Shown here in pieces: positions 34,161 through 42,941 of a stretch of DNA of 64,000 nucleotides; the stretch's first letter is position 1, and every line of letters starts with the position of its first letter. The translations under genes were made by a program, and so were the position numbers. The DNA is taken from assembly GCF_041687215.1 (NCBI RefSeq), contig NZ_JAWLCI010000003.1:1-64000 (forward strand). Reading direction: 5' to 3'. This stretch comes from Mariniphaga sp041687215. Lineage in GTDB: Bacteria > Bacteroidota > Bacteroidia > Bacteroidales > Prolixibacteraceae. The notes below the pieces were generated by a model, which did no database searches, had not been told where the DNA came from, and worked only from the letters and a program-made list of their open reading frames with translations.

Positions 34161-34973
34161 TAATAAACTTACCGCCATTATTGCCATTCCTCCAACAAGT
34201 CCGTAAATTCCCCAGTGATGTTCTCCGTATTCTTCGGCTGATGGCAGCAATTCGTCGAGCGAAATAAAAACCATAATGCCGGCCACAGCGGCCATGGTTG
34301 AGGCGTAAATTGCGTCGGAATTTCCTGACGTAAGAAATGGCATAAGTAAAAGGTAGGCAAGTATGGCTCCAACCGGCTCGGCAAGCCCCGAAAGGAAGGA
34401 GTACAAAAATGCTTTTTTGCGGCTTCCGGTTGCGTAATATATTGGAACAGAAACGGCAATCCCCTCAGGAATGTTGTGAATAGCGACCGCTATTGCAATG
34501 GCAATACCAATTGTGGGATCATTCATGGCCGTCATAAAAGTGGCAATGCCTTCCGGAAAGTTATGAATGGCAACTACCAAAGCAGTGAAAATTCCTGTTC
34601 GGTACAGACTATTTTTTGATTTTTTTCTTTTTACGTCTGTCAATTCTTCAATTGCATGCATTTCGTGGGGGTTTTCAAATGAAGGAATGAATTTATCGAT
34701 TAACCCAATCAGAAGTATTCCCCCAAAAAAAGCTGCAATAGTGTAAAATGTACCGTTGAATTCACCAAATCCATGGATAAATGTTTCTTTGGCCTCTGCA
34801 AAAATTTCCACAAAAGAAATGTAAATCATTACACCTGCCGAAAAACCTAGTGAAACAGTTAGTAGTTTGGTATTTGTTCTTTTTGCCATAAATGCGATGG
34901 CGCTTCCAATACCTGTTGATAAACCTGCAAATGCAGTTAACATCAAGGCAAACATTACGTTAGATGTGTCCAT
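34149..34973 (-). CDS. zupT: ZIP-family zinc transporter, ZupT-like
   Basis: The start is placed at the ATG at 34973 (274 residues). An in-frame start at 35003 would add a hydrophilic leader (LLLGSKRNF) before TM1. About eight transmembrane segments are visible. Metal-binding motifs in TM4 and TM5 are VAIHNFPEGIATF and VAIHNIPEGIAVS, which are the ZIP hallmarks, with a cytoplasmic loop between TM3 and TM4 containing Glu, His and Lys (NPHEMHAIEELTDVKRKKSK). It imports Zn2+ and perhaps other divalent metals. The 199-base gap to the ferredoxin gene contains the ferredoxin promoter. Confidence 0.93.
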   Translation of the reverse strand: MDTSNVMFALMLTAFAGLSTGIGSAIAFMAKRTNTKLLTVSLGFSAGVMIYISFVEIFAEAKETFIHGFGEFNGTFYTIAAFFGGILLIGLIDKFIPSFENPHEMHAIEELTDVKRKKSKNSLYRTGIFTALVVAIHNFPEGIATFMTAMNDPTIGIAIAIAVAIHNIPEGIAVSVPIYYATGSRKKAFLYSFLSGLAEPVGAILAYLLLMPFLTSGNSDAIYASTMAAVAGIMVFISLDELLPSAEEYGEHHWGIYGLVGGMAIMAVSLLLLS

Positions 34974-35110
34974 GAAATTTCGTTTTGAACCCAAAAGTAA
35001 CAAAAAGAAGGTTAATTCAACTTAATGAAGTTTTTTTTTGCCTAATTGGTTTATAATTAACAAGATATAGTGATACTGTTAAGCCGGCTGCAAATATATG
35101 ATACAGGTTC

Positions 35111-35140
35111 TTTGTTATTTTATCAAACTTTGTACTTTTG
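35111..35140 (+). promoter_or_regulatory. Bacteroidota promoter of the ferredoxin gene (TTTG-N18-TACTTTTG)
   Basis: TTTG at 35111-35114 and TACTTTTG at 35133-35140 give an 18-base spacer. The start codon follows at 35173, so the leader is about 26 bases. Confidence 0.7.
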
Positions 35141-35172
35141 TGGCTTACTGTTAAACTTTAAAGTTCATTGCT

Positions 35173-35343
35173 ATGGCATATAAAATTTCTGATGAATGTA
35201 TTGCATGTGGTACTTGTATAGACGAATGTCCGGTGGATGCAATTTCCGAAGGTGATATTTATGTAATTGACCCCGATCTTTGCACCGACTGTGGTTCATG
35301 TGCTGAAGTTTGCCCGGTAGATGCTATTTCTATAGACGAATAA
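35173..35343 (+). CDS. 2[4Fe-4S] ferredoxin, 56 residues
   Basis: This short gene encodes a clostridial-type ferredoxin. Two CxxCxxCxxxCP clusters are complete: CIACGTCIDECP and CTDCGSCAEVCP, with a Val-Asp-Ala-Ile-Ser repeat after each. It is a low-potential electron carrier in the cytoplasm, probably serving pyruvate or 2-oxoacid oxidoreductases. That agrees with a strict or facultative anaerobic metabolism. It has its own promoter and terminator, so it is a single-gene unit. Confidence 0.96.
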   Translation: MAYKISDECIACGTCIDECPVDAISEGDIYVIDPDLCTDCGSCAEVCPVDAISIDE

Positions 35344-35364
35344 TCCGGACGACATAAAAAACTT

Positions 35365-35400
35365 AAGGCCTGGCTTTTTTGGAAGTCAGGCTTTTTTTTA
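35365..35400. terminator. Terminator after the ferredoxin gene
   Basis: Stem GCCTGGC/GTCAGGC (35368-35374 and 35385-35391, one G-U) is extended by three AAG/TTT pairs, with a ten-base loop and a nine-base T-run. The stop of the convergent carrier gene lies in the T-run. Confidence 0.8.
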
Positions 35401-36993
35401 AAATCCGTTCAAATCCATTAATACCGTTGGCAGCAAAAGCAGAAATCCCAGAATACCCAAAATCAGAATAAATGGTGCTACCCATTTTACCCACTTTTCG
35501 TATGGAATGCGGGCTATTCCCAGCACACCAATTAAAACGCCCGAAGTGGGAGTAATCATGTTGGTAAATCCATCGCCCAGTTGAAATGCCACAACGGTGG
35601 CCTGCCGCGAAATGCCAATTAAATCGGAAAACTGTGACATCATGGGCATGGTAAGCGCTGCTTTACCTGAACCTGACGGAATGAAAATATTCAGAAAAGT
35701 CTGAATGACATACATTACACTTACCGAACCAACTTTACCCAAATCTTCCATGGTTTGCGAAACATAAAAAAGGATGGTGTCGATAATTTTACCGTCTTCC
35801 AGAATAACCACAATTCCTCCTGCCAAACCTACTACCAGTGCTGCTCCCAAAATATCTTTAGCCCCTTCAATAAACGATTTGGTAATTTCGTTAGCGGTTT
35901 TTCCCGAAGCAATTCCGGCAAAAATACCCAGAGCAAGAAACAAGGTGGCAATTTCCATCACGTACCAGCCGTAGCCCATTACACCAATAATGAGAAAAAC
36001 TATGGTAAAAGTGAGCAAACTTAGAACAAAGTAATGAAATGATTTTCTCAAAGTTAGAACCCCGAAAACAATAAAAAGTACTGATGCTACCGGAACAGCG
36101 GGCAGAACAATTTCGTTATTGCCGATTTTCAGATTGCTAATGGGGTAGAAAACCGAAAAGAGGATTAAAAATATTGATAGTGAAAGAAATGAAACCCATG
36201 CTCCGCGAGGAACTGACGGTTTAAATTCCATATTGGAATTTTCGTTTCGGTGCCGCCAGTATTCATCTTCTTCGTAAACCAGCGATTTTTCAGGATTTTT
36301 ATGAATTTTGGCTGCGTACCTTAAAATGAATGTAAAACCAACTACATTTATTACCAGCCACATAAACAGCCGGTATTCAATGCCGGAAAAAAGCGGAATG
36401 TTGGATAATCCCTGAGCAATACCAACGGTAAACGGATTCAGAAACGCACCCGCAAAACCAAGTGCTGCGGCCACAAAACACAACGAAACGCCCACAATGG
36501 AATCATATCCCATGGAAATGGCCAGCGGAACAAAAATTATGGTAAAGGCAATGGTTTCCTCGCTCATTCCAAAAACTGCTCCAAACAAACTGAATATAAA
36601 CATGATACCAACGAGAATAATGTTGTTTACACCTAACTTCCGTAAAAGCTTTGAACGTTCCCATTTTTTGGCAAATTTCAGAAATGAATAAATGCCAATA
36701 TCTATTGATTTACTTTCGTTCAGAATCCAAAATGCACCGCCAATCATTAAAATAAAAGCTATAATATTTGCCGTGTTTACAAATCCATCGAAAAAAGCTG
36801 AAAATACCTGCCAGGTTTGCTGCTGACTTTCAATAAACTGAAACGAACCGGGCTTAATCACTTCCCGCTCCACGTTGTTCACCACAATGGTTTCACGTTC
36901 AAATTCACCGCCTGGAATAAACCAGGTACATACGGCACAAAAAACGATTAAAATAAAAATGATAACATAGGTGTGTGGTACTTTCTTCAGCAT
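35398..36993 (-). CDS. YfcC-family membrane carrier
   Basis: The 531-residue protein has about 12-14 transmembrane segments. The N-terminus VPHTYVIIFILIVFCAV followed by TWFIPGGEFER is typical of the YfcC/DcuC-like (C4-dicarboxylate anaerobic carrier) family, as is the later GLAGGIVVILEDGKIIDT and FIPSGSGKAALTMPMM. Family members are variously proposed to exchange basic amino acids or C4-dicarboxylates, and the substrate is not settled. Being divergent from hutI and the formiminotransferase, it may be a histidine, urocanate or glutamate carrier. That is inference from position only. Confidence 0.8.
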   Translation of the reverse strand: MLKKVPHTYVIIFILIVFCAVCTWFIPGGEFERETIVVNNVEREVIKPGSFQFIESQQQTWQVFSAFFDGFVNTANIIAFILMIGGAFWILNESKSIDIGIYSFLKFAKKWERSKLLRKLGVNNIILVGIMFIFSLFGAVFGMSEETIAFTIIFVPLAISMGYDSIVGVSLCFVAAALGFAGAFLNPFTVGIAQGLSNIPLFSGIEYRLFMWLVINVVGFTFILRYAAKIHKNPEKSLVYEEDEYWRHRNENSNMEFKPSVPRGAWVSFLSLSIFLILFSVFYPISNLKIGNNEIVLPAVPVASVLFIVFGVLTLRKSFHYFVLSLLTFTIVFLIIGVMGYGWYVMEIATLFLALGIFAGIASGKTANEITKSFIEGAKDILGAALVVGLAGGIVVILEDGKIIDTILFYVSQTMEDLGKVGSVSVMYVIQTFLNIFIPSGSGKAALTMPMMSQFSDLIGISRQATVVAFQLGDGFTNMITPTSGVLIGVLGIARIPYEKWVKWVAPFILILGILGFLLLLPTVLMDLNGF

Positions 36994-37150
36994 ATTTTTT
37001 TAGTTTAATGGTCCGAAAATAATAAATACTGCCGGCTTCAGCTTCTTTTTAAGAAAGTTTGTGAAACATTGAAATATTAAAGCCATGGTGGCATTGATTT
37101 TAAAAACTAATTTGTAACTTAAAGAAATTAAAATTAAATCGATGAAACGA

Positions 37151-37170
37151 GCATCTCGCCATGGCGGGAC
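37151..37170. promoter_or_regulatory. Palindrome between divergent carrier and hutI genes
   Basis: CTCGCCATGGCGGG contains a 10-bp perfect palindrome CGCCATGGCG (37157-37166) with G-U compatible flanks. Similar CCATGG sequences are near 37082 (AGCCATGGTGGC) and 37203 (TTCCATGGGCC), and TCGCGAGA is at 37252. The 287-bp gap 36994-37280 is otherwise A+T-rich, so these G+C-rich sites stand out as possible operators. Confidence 0.35.
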
Positions 37171-37280
37171 AAAAGAAAAAAAATAAATTGCTCATGCGAG
37201 TTCCATGGGCCATGAAAGAAAATCATATTCTTGATGTTATAATTAATTAGATCGCGAGACATTAAATACAATTTATTCGA

Positions 37281-38534
37281 ATGAAATTACTGCTCGAAAA
37301 TATAAAAGAACTGGTTCAGGTCGAGGAGGTTCCGGTTCAGTTTAAATCTGGCAAACAAATGGCTCAGTTAAATACAGTAAAAGATGCTTTTTTGATCATC
37401 AGGGATGAACTGATTCAGGATTTTGGCCCAATGAGTAAACTAAAGGATGTTTATAAAGATGACGATTTTCTAATTGAAATCGACTGTTCAAACCGGCTGG
37501 TTTATCCGTCTTATTGCGATTCGCATACTCATTTGGTTTACCCGGCGCCACGCGAAAAAGAGTTTGTTGATCGCATTCAGGGACTTTCTTATGAAGAAAT
37601 TGCACGCAAGGGTGGAGGTATTCTAAATTCAGCAAAACTCCTGCACAACACTCCCGACGAAAAACTCTATTATAGTGCCATGGAGCGTATTTTTGAAATG
37701 ATTAAAACCGGAACCGGGGCCATAGAAATAAAGAGTGGTTACGGACTAAATACTAAGGACGAAATACGGATGCTAAAAATTATCAAGTGGATTAAAGAAA
37801 CAGCACCTGTTTGTGTTCGTTCAACTTTTTTGGGCGCTCACTCAATTCCGGAACAATATAAAAATAACGTTTCGGCTTATGTAGATTTGGTAGTAAACGA
37901 AATGATTCCGCAGGTGGCAGCAGAAGAACTGGCCGATTTTATCGATGTTTTTTGCGATAAAGGTTTTTTTTCGGTTGAGGATACCGAACGCATTTTAATG
38001 GCCGGACTAAAATATGGGCTGCGACCAAAGCTGCATGCCAACGAGTTGGGTCTTACCGGCGGAGTGCAAACCGGTGTAAAATACAATGCACTTTCAGTAG
38101 ATCATTTGGAATTTATGGGGCCGGATGAAATTGAAAGTTTAAAAAATACCGGCACCATGCCAACAATTTTGCCGGGCGCAGCATTTTTTCTGGGAATGAA
38201 GCTTTCGCCGGTGCGCGAAATGATTGAAGCCGGATTACCTGTTGCGTTGGCGTCTGATTTTAATCCGGGTTCTTCGCCCAGCGGTAACATGAATTTCATT
38301 TCGTCGCTGGGGTGCATCAATTATAAAATGCTGCCTGAGGAGGTGATAAATGCCACGACCATAAATACGGCCTATGCCATGGGAATCAGCGACCGATTGG
38401 GGAGCATTGCCCGTGGGAAAACTGCAAACCTTTTTATTACTTCCGAAATGCCGGGAATTGAATATCTGCCATACTCATTTGGCTCGAACCTGGTGGAAAC
38501 AGTTATTCTTAACGGCGAAGTGCAGTCGTTTTAG
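37281..38534 (+). CDS. hutI: Imidazolonepropionase
   Basis: The 417-residue amidohydrolase has the metal-binding HxH in CDSHTHLVY, RKGGGILNSA, IEIKSGYGLN, the metal-site His in STFLGAH and KLHANEL, and the Asp of ASDFNPGSSPS. It hydrolyses 4-imidazolone-5-propionate to N-formimino-L-glutamate, the third step in histidine breakdown. The N-terminus has an extra short beta domain typical of the amidohydrolase superfamily. The next gene consumes its product. The genes for the first two steps (hutH, hutU) are not in the window. Confidence 0.94.
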   Translation: MKLLLENIKELVQVEEVPVQFKSGKQMAQLNTVKDAFLIIRDELIQDFGPMSKLKDVYKDDDFLIEIDCSNRLVYPSYCDSHTHLVYPAPREKEFVDRIQGLSYEEIARKGGGILNSAKLLHNTPDEKLYYSAMERIFEMIKTGTGAIEIKSGYGLNTKDEIRMLKIIKWIKETAPVCVRSTFLGAHSIPEQYKNNVSAYVDLVVNEMIPQVAAEELADFIDVFCDKGFFSVEDTERILMAGLKYGLRPKLHANELGLTGGVQTGVKYNALSVDHLEFMGPDEIESLKNTGTMPTILPGAAFFLGMKLSPVREMIEAGLPVALASDFNPGSSPSGNMNFISSLGCINYKMLPEEVINATTINTAYAMGISDRLGSIARGKTANLFITSEMPGIEYLPYSFGSNLVETVILNGEVQSF

Positions 38535-38642
38535 TTTCTGCTGAATTTAATCATATCCTTTCCAGAATCAGTTTTTTATTTTTGATTTCTGAATGAAAAG
38601 GGTAGAATGTTTTGTTTTTCCCAAATTTTAAATTATCCTGAA

Positions 38643-40334
38643 ATGAAAAAGATACTCGAATGTGTTCCAAATTTTTCAGAAGGAAAAGATTCAAGAATTA
38701 TAAAGGAAATAACGGATTCCATTGAAAGTGTTGAAGGTATAAAACTGCTTGATGTAGATCCGGGAAAAGCTACAAACCGAACAGTAGTAACTTTTGTAGG
38801 TGAACCTGAGTCAGTTATTGAAGCTGCGTTCAGAGGAATAAAAAAAGCAGCTCAGGTTATTGACATGAATAAACACCACGGCGAGCATCCGCGGTTTGGC
38901 GCTACTGATGTTTGTCCGCTGGTACCGGTGGCCAATATTTCTATGGAAGAAACCTTGGAATATGCACGAAAACTGGCCGAACGGGTGGGGAAGGAGCTTT
39001 CCATTCCGGTGTATTGTTACGAATTTGCAGCTTTTACCGATGTTCGCAAAAGCCTGGCAAACTGCCGCTCAGGTGAATACGAAGAATTAAAAGAAAAAAT
39101 TTCAACAAAAAAATGGAAACCGGATTTTGGTCCGGCCGAATGGTCGGAAAAGATTGCAAAAAGCGGAGCAACAGCAATAGGTGCACGCAATTTTCTGGTG
39201 GCCTACAATGTAAATTTGAATACTACCTCCACGCGCAGAGCAAATGCCATCGCTTTTGATGTACGCGAAGCCGGACGCGTAAAACGTGAAGGCGACCCGA
39301 TTACCGGAAAAATTGTAACCGATGAAAACGGCGAACTGGTGCGAATTCCCGGAACATTGAAAAAAACGCGTGCCATTGGCTGGTTTATTGAAGAATATGG
39401 CATTGCACAAATTTCGATGAATCTGACTGACATTACGGTAACTCCGGTTCATGCGGTATTTGACGAAGTAAGCGAAAAAGCCCGTGAACGTGGAATTCGC
39501 GTAACGGGTTCCGAACTGGTTGGTTTAATTCCGTTGCAGGCCATGCTCGATGCCGGAAAATATTTCCTGCGCAAACAGCAACGGTCAGCCGGAATTTCAG
39601 ACGAGGAAATCATTAAAATTGCCATTAAATCAATGGGTCTCGACGAGTTGCATCCATTCGATCCGAAAAAGAAAATAATTGAATATCTGATAGAAGAAAA
39701 TACCAGCGAAAAGCTGATTGACAAAACCGTTCAGGGGTTTGTACACGAAACTGCTTCCGAATCGCCTGCGCCGGGTGGAGGTTCGGTTTCGGCGGCAGTG
39801 GGCGCGTTTGGGGCTGCCCTTGGAACCATGGTGGCCAATCTTTCAGCACACAAACGTGGCTGGGACCACCGCTGGGAAGAGTTTTCCTTTTGGGCAGAAA
39901 AAGGGAAAAAATACCACGATGAACTGCTGAAATGTGTGGACGAAGATAGCGAAGCATTCAATGAAATTATGGCTGCATTTGGGCTTCCAAAATCGAATGA
40001 AAAGGAAAAGGCAGAACGTAAACAAGCCATTCAAAAAGCAACCAAACAAGCCATGGAAGTACCGTTGAAAGTAATGCAATTGGCTCATGATTCGCTGGAG
40101 GTGATGCAGGCCATGGCAGAAAAGGGCAATCCCAATTCGGTTTCCGATGCCGGCGTTGGTGCACTTTGCGCTCGCACTGCCGTTGAAGGTGCTTACCTGA
40201 ACGTAAAAATTAACGCCTCGGGCTGCGACGACAAACCATTTGTGGAAGAAATTCTGAAAAAAGCAGAATCGTATTTGGTTTCAGCCAAAAAGAAAGAGGC
40301 TGAGATTTTAAAACTGGTGAAAGAAAAAATTTGA
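38643..40334 (+). CDS. ftcD: Fused glutamate formimidoyltransferase-formimidoyltetrahydrofolate cyclodeaminase
   Basis: The start is at the ATG at 38643 (563 residues). An in-frame alternative at 38607 would add 12 residues with no homologous feel. The formiminotransferase half (about 1-320) starts ILECVPNFSEGKD, has HHGEHPRFGATDVCP with catalytic His residues and GARNFLVAYNVNLN. The cyclodeaminase half (about 370-563) has TASESPAPGGGSVSAAVGA and NPNSVSDAGVGA. The enzyme transfers the formimino group to tetrahydrofolate and releases ammonia, giving methenyl-THF that FolD can use. A -7 box TATTTTTG (38577-38584) and a 108-base gap from hutI suggest a second promoter. Confidence 0.95.
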   Translation: MKKILECVPNFSEGKDSRIIKEITDSIESVEGIKLLDVDPGKATNRTVVTFVGEPESVIEAAFRGIKKAAQVIDMNKHHGEHPRFGATDVCPLVPVANISMEETLEYARKLAERVGKELSIPVYCYEFAAFTDVRKSLANCRSGEYEELKEKISTKKWKPDFGPAEWSEKIAKSGATAIGARNFLVAYNVNLNTTSTRRANAIAFDVREAGRVKREGDPITGKIVTDENGELVRIPGTLKKTRAIGWFIEEYGIAQISMNLTDITVTPVHAVFDEVSEKARERGIRVTGSELVGLIPLQAMLDAGKYFLRKQQRSAGISDEEIIKIAIKSMGLDELHPFDPKKKIIEYLIEENTSEKLIDKTVQGFVHETASESPAPGGGSVSAAVGAFGAALGTMVANLSAHKRGWDHRWEEFSFWAEKGKKYHDELLKCVDEDSEAFNEIMAAFGLPKSNEKEKAERKQAIQKATKQAMEVPLKVMQLAHDSLEVMQAMAEKGNPNSVSDAGVGALCARTAVEGAYLNVKINASGCDDKPFVEEILKKAESYLVSAKKKEAEILKLVKEKI

Positions 40335-40370
40335 TTCTCTGATTTTCCAATGTTGTCCTTTCCGGGCATT

Positions 40371-40697
40371 TCAAAACGCTGATGAAATGGCCTTAAAAAC
40401 AGCTTTTTCAAGTACATTGATTGCTGCATTTGCTGCATTTTGAGCAATGGCTTTTGAAATAACCTGCAATGCATTTAATTCAGCCTCAAGTATCAGTTTT
40501 TCATCTTCGAGCCTGCTTTTAAATTTTTCCTTGCTCAGTTCGCCGCTAATGCGCAACTGGGCCAGCAATCCGATTCTTTCTTTTCGGTTTTGAAGAAACT
40601 GAAGGGTTACTGATTTGGTTTCATCCCAATTTTCTGCTACAGTATCTTTTACTGCTGAACCCATGTCGGCCAAAACGGTATGTATATCGAAACTCAT
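40371..40697 (-). CDS. Unknown small helical protein
   Basis: The 108-residue protein is Lys/Glu/Ala-rich and probably all-helical with no signal peptide or membrane segment (AVKDTVAENWDETKSVTLQF, AQLRISGELSKEKFKSRLED). I do not recognise a family. It lies between ftcD (convergent) and the lipoprotein gene upstream on the same strand, 23 bases away, so the two probably form one transcript. A gap of 36 bases separates it from ftcD. Confidence 0.65.
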   Translation of the reverse strand: MSFDIHTVLADMGSAVKDTVAENWDETKSVTLQFLQNRKERIGLLAQLRISGELSKEKFKSRLEDEKLILEAELNALQVISKAIAQNAANAAINVLEKAVFKAISSAF

Positions 40698-40720
40698 AAT
40701 TTTCTTTTTTTATTATTGAT

Positions 40721-41191
40721 TTATTGAGGCGGTTTTGTTACCAATTTTTTTCCTTCTTCTGCCACCTGCATGGCGAAAAAAAGATCGGCAAATGTTTGCC
40801 TGTTCAGCCTGATTAGTCCGTTACTCAAGGTGTTGTCTGTTTTATGTTCTTCCTTATATTTTTGCCAAAGTTCGAGTGTAATTTCACAAATTCGGGTGGA
40901 GTTCCCGTTCAATGGTTTAATTTTGTTCTGGTTCAGTAAAGAATTTATTTCTACCTCAATTTCAACATATTGCCCGGCAAATTTATCATAACTTCTTCCG
41001 TTGTTTTCTGCCGATGTGGTTTCATACATCATTAGAAAAAATTTATCAACCTGCTTTGCTGTTTTTTCGATATTTTTTGAAATTTCAGCATTATATTCGG
41101 GCAGTAATGTTACCCGGCACGAGAATAAAATTAACAGACTAATTGTAAAAAACAACCTGATTTTTAAACTGTTTTGATTAAGTGGCTTCAT
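40721..41191 (-). CDS. Unknown lipoprotein
   Basis: I set the start at the ATG at 41191 (156 residues) because it precedes a hydrophobic signal and lipobox (LLILFSC). An in-frame start at 41206 adds 5 residues. The mature part is helical and charged (NAEISKNIEKTAKQVDKFFL, WQKYKEEHKTDN) and matches no family I know. It is followed by the small helical gene. Confidence 0.65.
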   Translation of the reverse strand: MKPLNQNSLKIRLFFTISLLILFSCRVTLLPEYNAEISKNIEKTAKQVDKFFLMMYETTSAENNGRSYDKFAGQYVEIEVEINSLLNQNKIKPLNGNSTRICEITLELWQKYKEEHKTDNTLSNGLIRLNRQTFADLFFAMQVAEEGKKLVTKPPQ

Positions 41192-41291
41192 TTCAACCGT
41201 ATTCAAATGTTCATTAATAAATCACTACAAATTAGTTCTTTCATTTGAGATTTTCAATACCTGAGGGACTGGAAATTTGGAATAATGTAAA

Positions 41292-41345
41292 AATTGCGTA
41301 GCAGGATGTCTGAATATCATCTTTACTACGCAATTAAACAGAGAA
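41292..41345 (-). terminator. Terminator after ndk
   Basis: AATTGCGTAG (41292-41301) pairs perfectly with CTACGCAATT (41336-41345), and an inner imperfect stem (GGATG/CATCT region) extends it. On the minus strand it is followed by TTTTTAC. The position 17 bases after the ndk stop fits an intrinsic terminator. Confidence 0.7.
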
Positions 41346-41361
41346 AAAAATATTCTGAAAA

Positions 41362-41781
41362 TTAAAATCTTTCCATTTTTGAGAAAAAGAAATCGGCCTC
41401 AATAATGGCATTTTCATCACTGTCTGAACCATGCACAGCATTTTGTTGCAGGCTGGTTCCGTACAATTTGCGAATGGTCCCTTCGGCTGCGTTTTCCGGA
41501 TTGGTGGCGCCAATAAAATTCCGGAAAGCTTCCACAGCATTTTCTTTTTCAAGAATCATAGCCACAATGGGCCCTAAACTCATAAACTCAATAAGTGAGT
41601 CGTAAAAGGGTTTACCTTCGTGCACAGCATAAAATAGAGCTGCCTGGTCGCGTGTTAACCGGACCAATTTTAAAGCTTTAATTTCAAATCCGGCTTCATT
41701 AATCATTTTAATAATTGCGCCCGTGAAATTCTTTCTGACTGCCGTGGGCTTAATCATAGTGAACGTTTGGTTTCCTGCCAT
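41362..41781 (-). CDS. ndk: Nucleoside diphosphate kinase
   Basis: The start is the ATG at 41781 (139 residues), the family's usual length. Upstream in-frame sequence to 41850 is not conserved-looking and overlaps the divergent promoter. The active-site His117 lies in NAVHGSDS, with the opening TFTMIKPTAVRKN and MSLGPIVAMILEKENAVE also typical. It transfers the gamma phosphate from ATP to nucleoside diphosphates. Confidence 0.96.
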   Translation of the reverse strand: MAGNQTFTMIKPTAVRKNFTGAIIKMINEAGFEIKALKLVRLTRDQAALFYAVHEGKPFYDSLIEFMSLGPIVAMILEKENAVEAFRNFIGATNPENAAEGTIRKLYGTSLQQNAVHGSDSDENAIIEADFFFSKMERF

Positions 41782-41843
41782 TTTATAAAGTTTTTTAAAA
41801 TTTATTCCTGTTACAATATTAACAAAATTTGAGGAAAGATGCC

Positions 41844-41873
41844 TTTGCACGCGTGGCAGATTTCTTATCTTTG
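41844..41873 (+). promoter_or_regulatory. Bacteroidota promoter of the DHH phosphoesterase operon (TTTG-N18-TATCTTTG)
   Basis: TTTG at 41844-41847 and TATCTTTG at 41866-41873 are a full match to the -33/-7 consensus with an 18-base spacer. Transcription would begin near 41880, downstream of a possible in-frame start at 41829. Confidence 0.7.
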
Positions 41874-41894
41874 TCCATTCAAATTTTAGAGGTT

Positions 41895-42929
41895 TTGAAA
41901 AACACTGGAAATGAGATTTTTACATCTTTGGAAGCTTTAATTAAAGTTCCAAAGCAAAAAGTGACGTTGGTAACCCATGAGAACCCCGACGGTGATGCCA
42001 TTGGCTCAGCGATTGGGTTGGGGGAAGTGTTGAAAAATTTTGGTCATGAGGTAAAAATCATTGTACCCAACAGTTATCCGGAATTTTTGCATTGGTTTTC
42101 TACTGACATAGAAATTGTGGTTTACGACAGAAAGAAAAACCGCGGAAAAGCTATTTTACAGGAAACACAAATTTTGTTTTGCCTGGATTTTAACGAAGCC
42201 AAACGCACAGCCCGAATGGAAAAAAAGGTGCTCGAATTTTCAAAACTTAAAGTGCTTATCGACCACCATCCATACCCAACTGATTTTTGCGATTTGATGA
42301 TTTCAGAAACGGAATACAGCTCAACTGCCGAACTGATTTTCGATGTAATTCAACTAATTAATCTGGGTGAGTTTATTAATCATGATGCTGCTGAGGCTTT
42401 ATTCGCAGGAATTATGACCGACACCGGTTCTTTTGCCCACAACATTTCGCGGCCAAATACATTTCAGGTTGTTGCTAAATTAATGGAGTGGGGAATTGAT
42501 ACCGAAAAAATTCATGCTGCGGTTTACCATAATTTTTCTGCCCATCGCATGAAACTGTTGGGTCACTGTTTAGGCGAAAAAATGGAAGTATTTCCTGAAT
42601 ATCGTTCTGCTGTTATTTGGCTTTCGCAAAAAGAACTGGAGAAGTTTGAATTTCAGCCCGGAGACACCGAAGGGTTCGTAAATTATCCGCTTTCAATAAA
42701 TAATATTGTATTTAGTGCGTTCTTTGTTGAAAAGAAAGACCACGTGAAAGTCTCGTTCAGATCAAAAGGGAATTTTGAATGTAATGCCTTTTCGCGCGAT
42801 CATTTTTCCGGCGGTGGACATAAAAATGCTGCCGGTGGTGAAACAAAACTATCACTTGAAGCGGCTGTTGAAAAGTTCACGCAACTTTTAGGCGACTATA
42901 AGCATCTGCTATTGGAAACAACAATTTAG
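41895..42929 (+). CDS. DHH-family phosphoesterase (NrnA-like)
   Basis: The gene has no in-frame ATG near its 5' end. I choose TTG at 41895 (344 residues, about the family length), because the promoter at 41844-41873 rules out the earlier TTG at 41829. Motif 1 is THENPDGDAIGSAIG, followed by the DHH itself in LIDHHPYP and the later DTGSFAHNIS. The DHHA1 domain ends in FSGGGHKNAAGG. NrnA-like enzymes degrade oligoribonucleotides (nanoRNA) or dephosphorylate pAp. Two FKBP lipoproteins follow at 12 and 28 bases, so they are likely co-transcribed. Confidence 0.88.
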   Translation: MKNTGNEIFTSLEALIKVPKQKVTLVTHENPDGDAIGSAIGLGEVLKNFGHEVKIIVPNSYPEFLHWFSTDIEIVVYDRKKNRGKAILQETQILFCLDFNEAKRTARMEKKVLEFSKLKVLIDHHPYPTDFCDLMISETEYSSTAELIFDVIQLINLGEFINHDAAEALFAGIMTDTGSFAHNISRPNTFQVVAKLMEWGIDTEKIHAAVYHNFSAHRMKLLGHCLGEKMEVFPEYRSAVIWLSQKELEKFEFQPGDTEGFVNYPLSINNIVFSAFFVEKKDHVKVSFRSKGNFECNAFSRDHFSGGGHKNAAGGETKLSLEAAVEKFTQLLGDYKHLLLETTI

Positions 42930-42941
42930 AAAAATAGAAAA

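Noticed and set aside
36994..37280. Riboswitch or leader upstream of hutI
   Set aside because: The palindromes have no loop and there is no conserved aptamer pattern that I recognise. They were treated as possible operators only.
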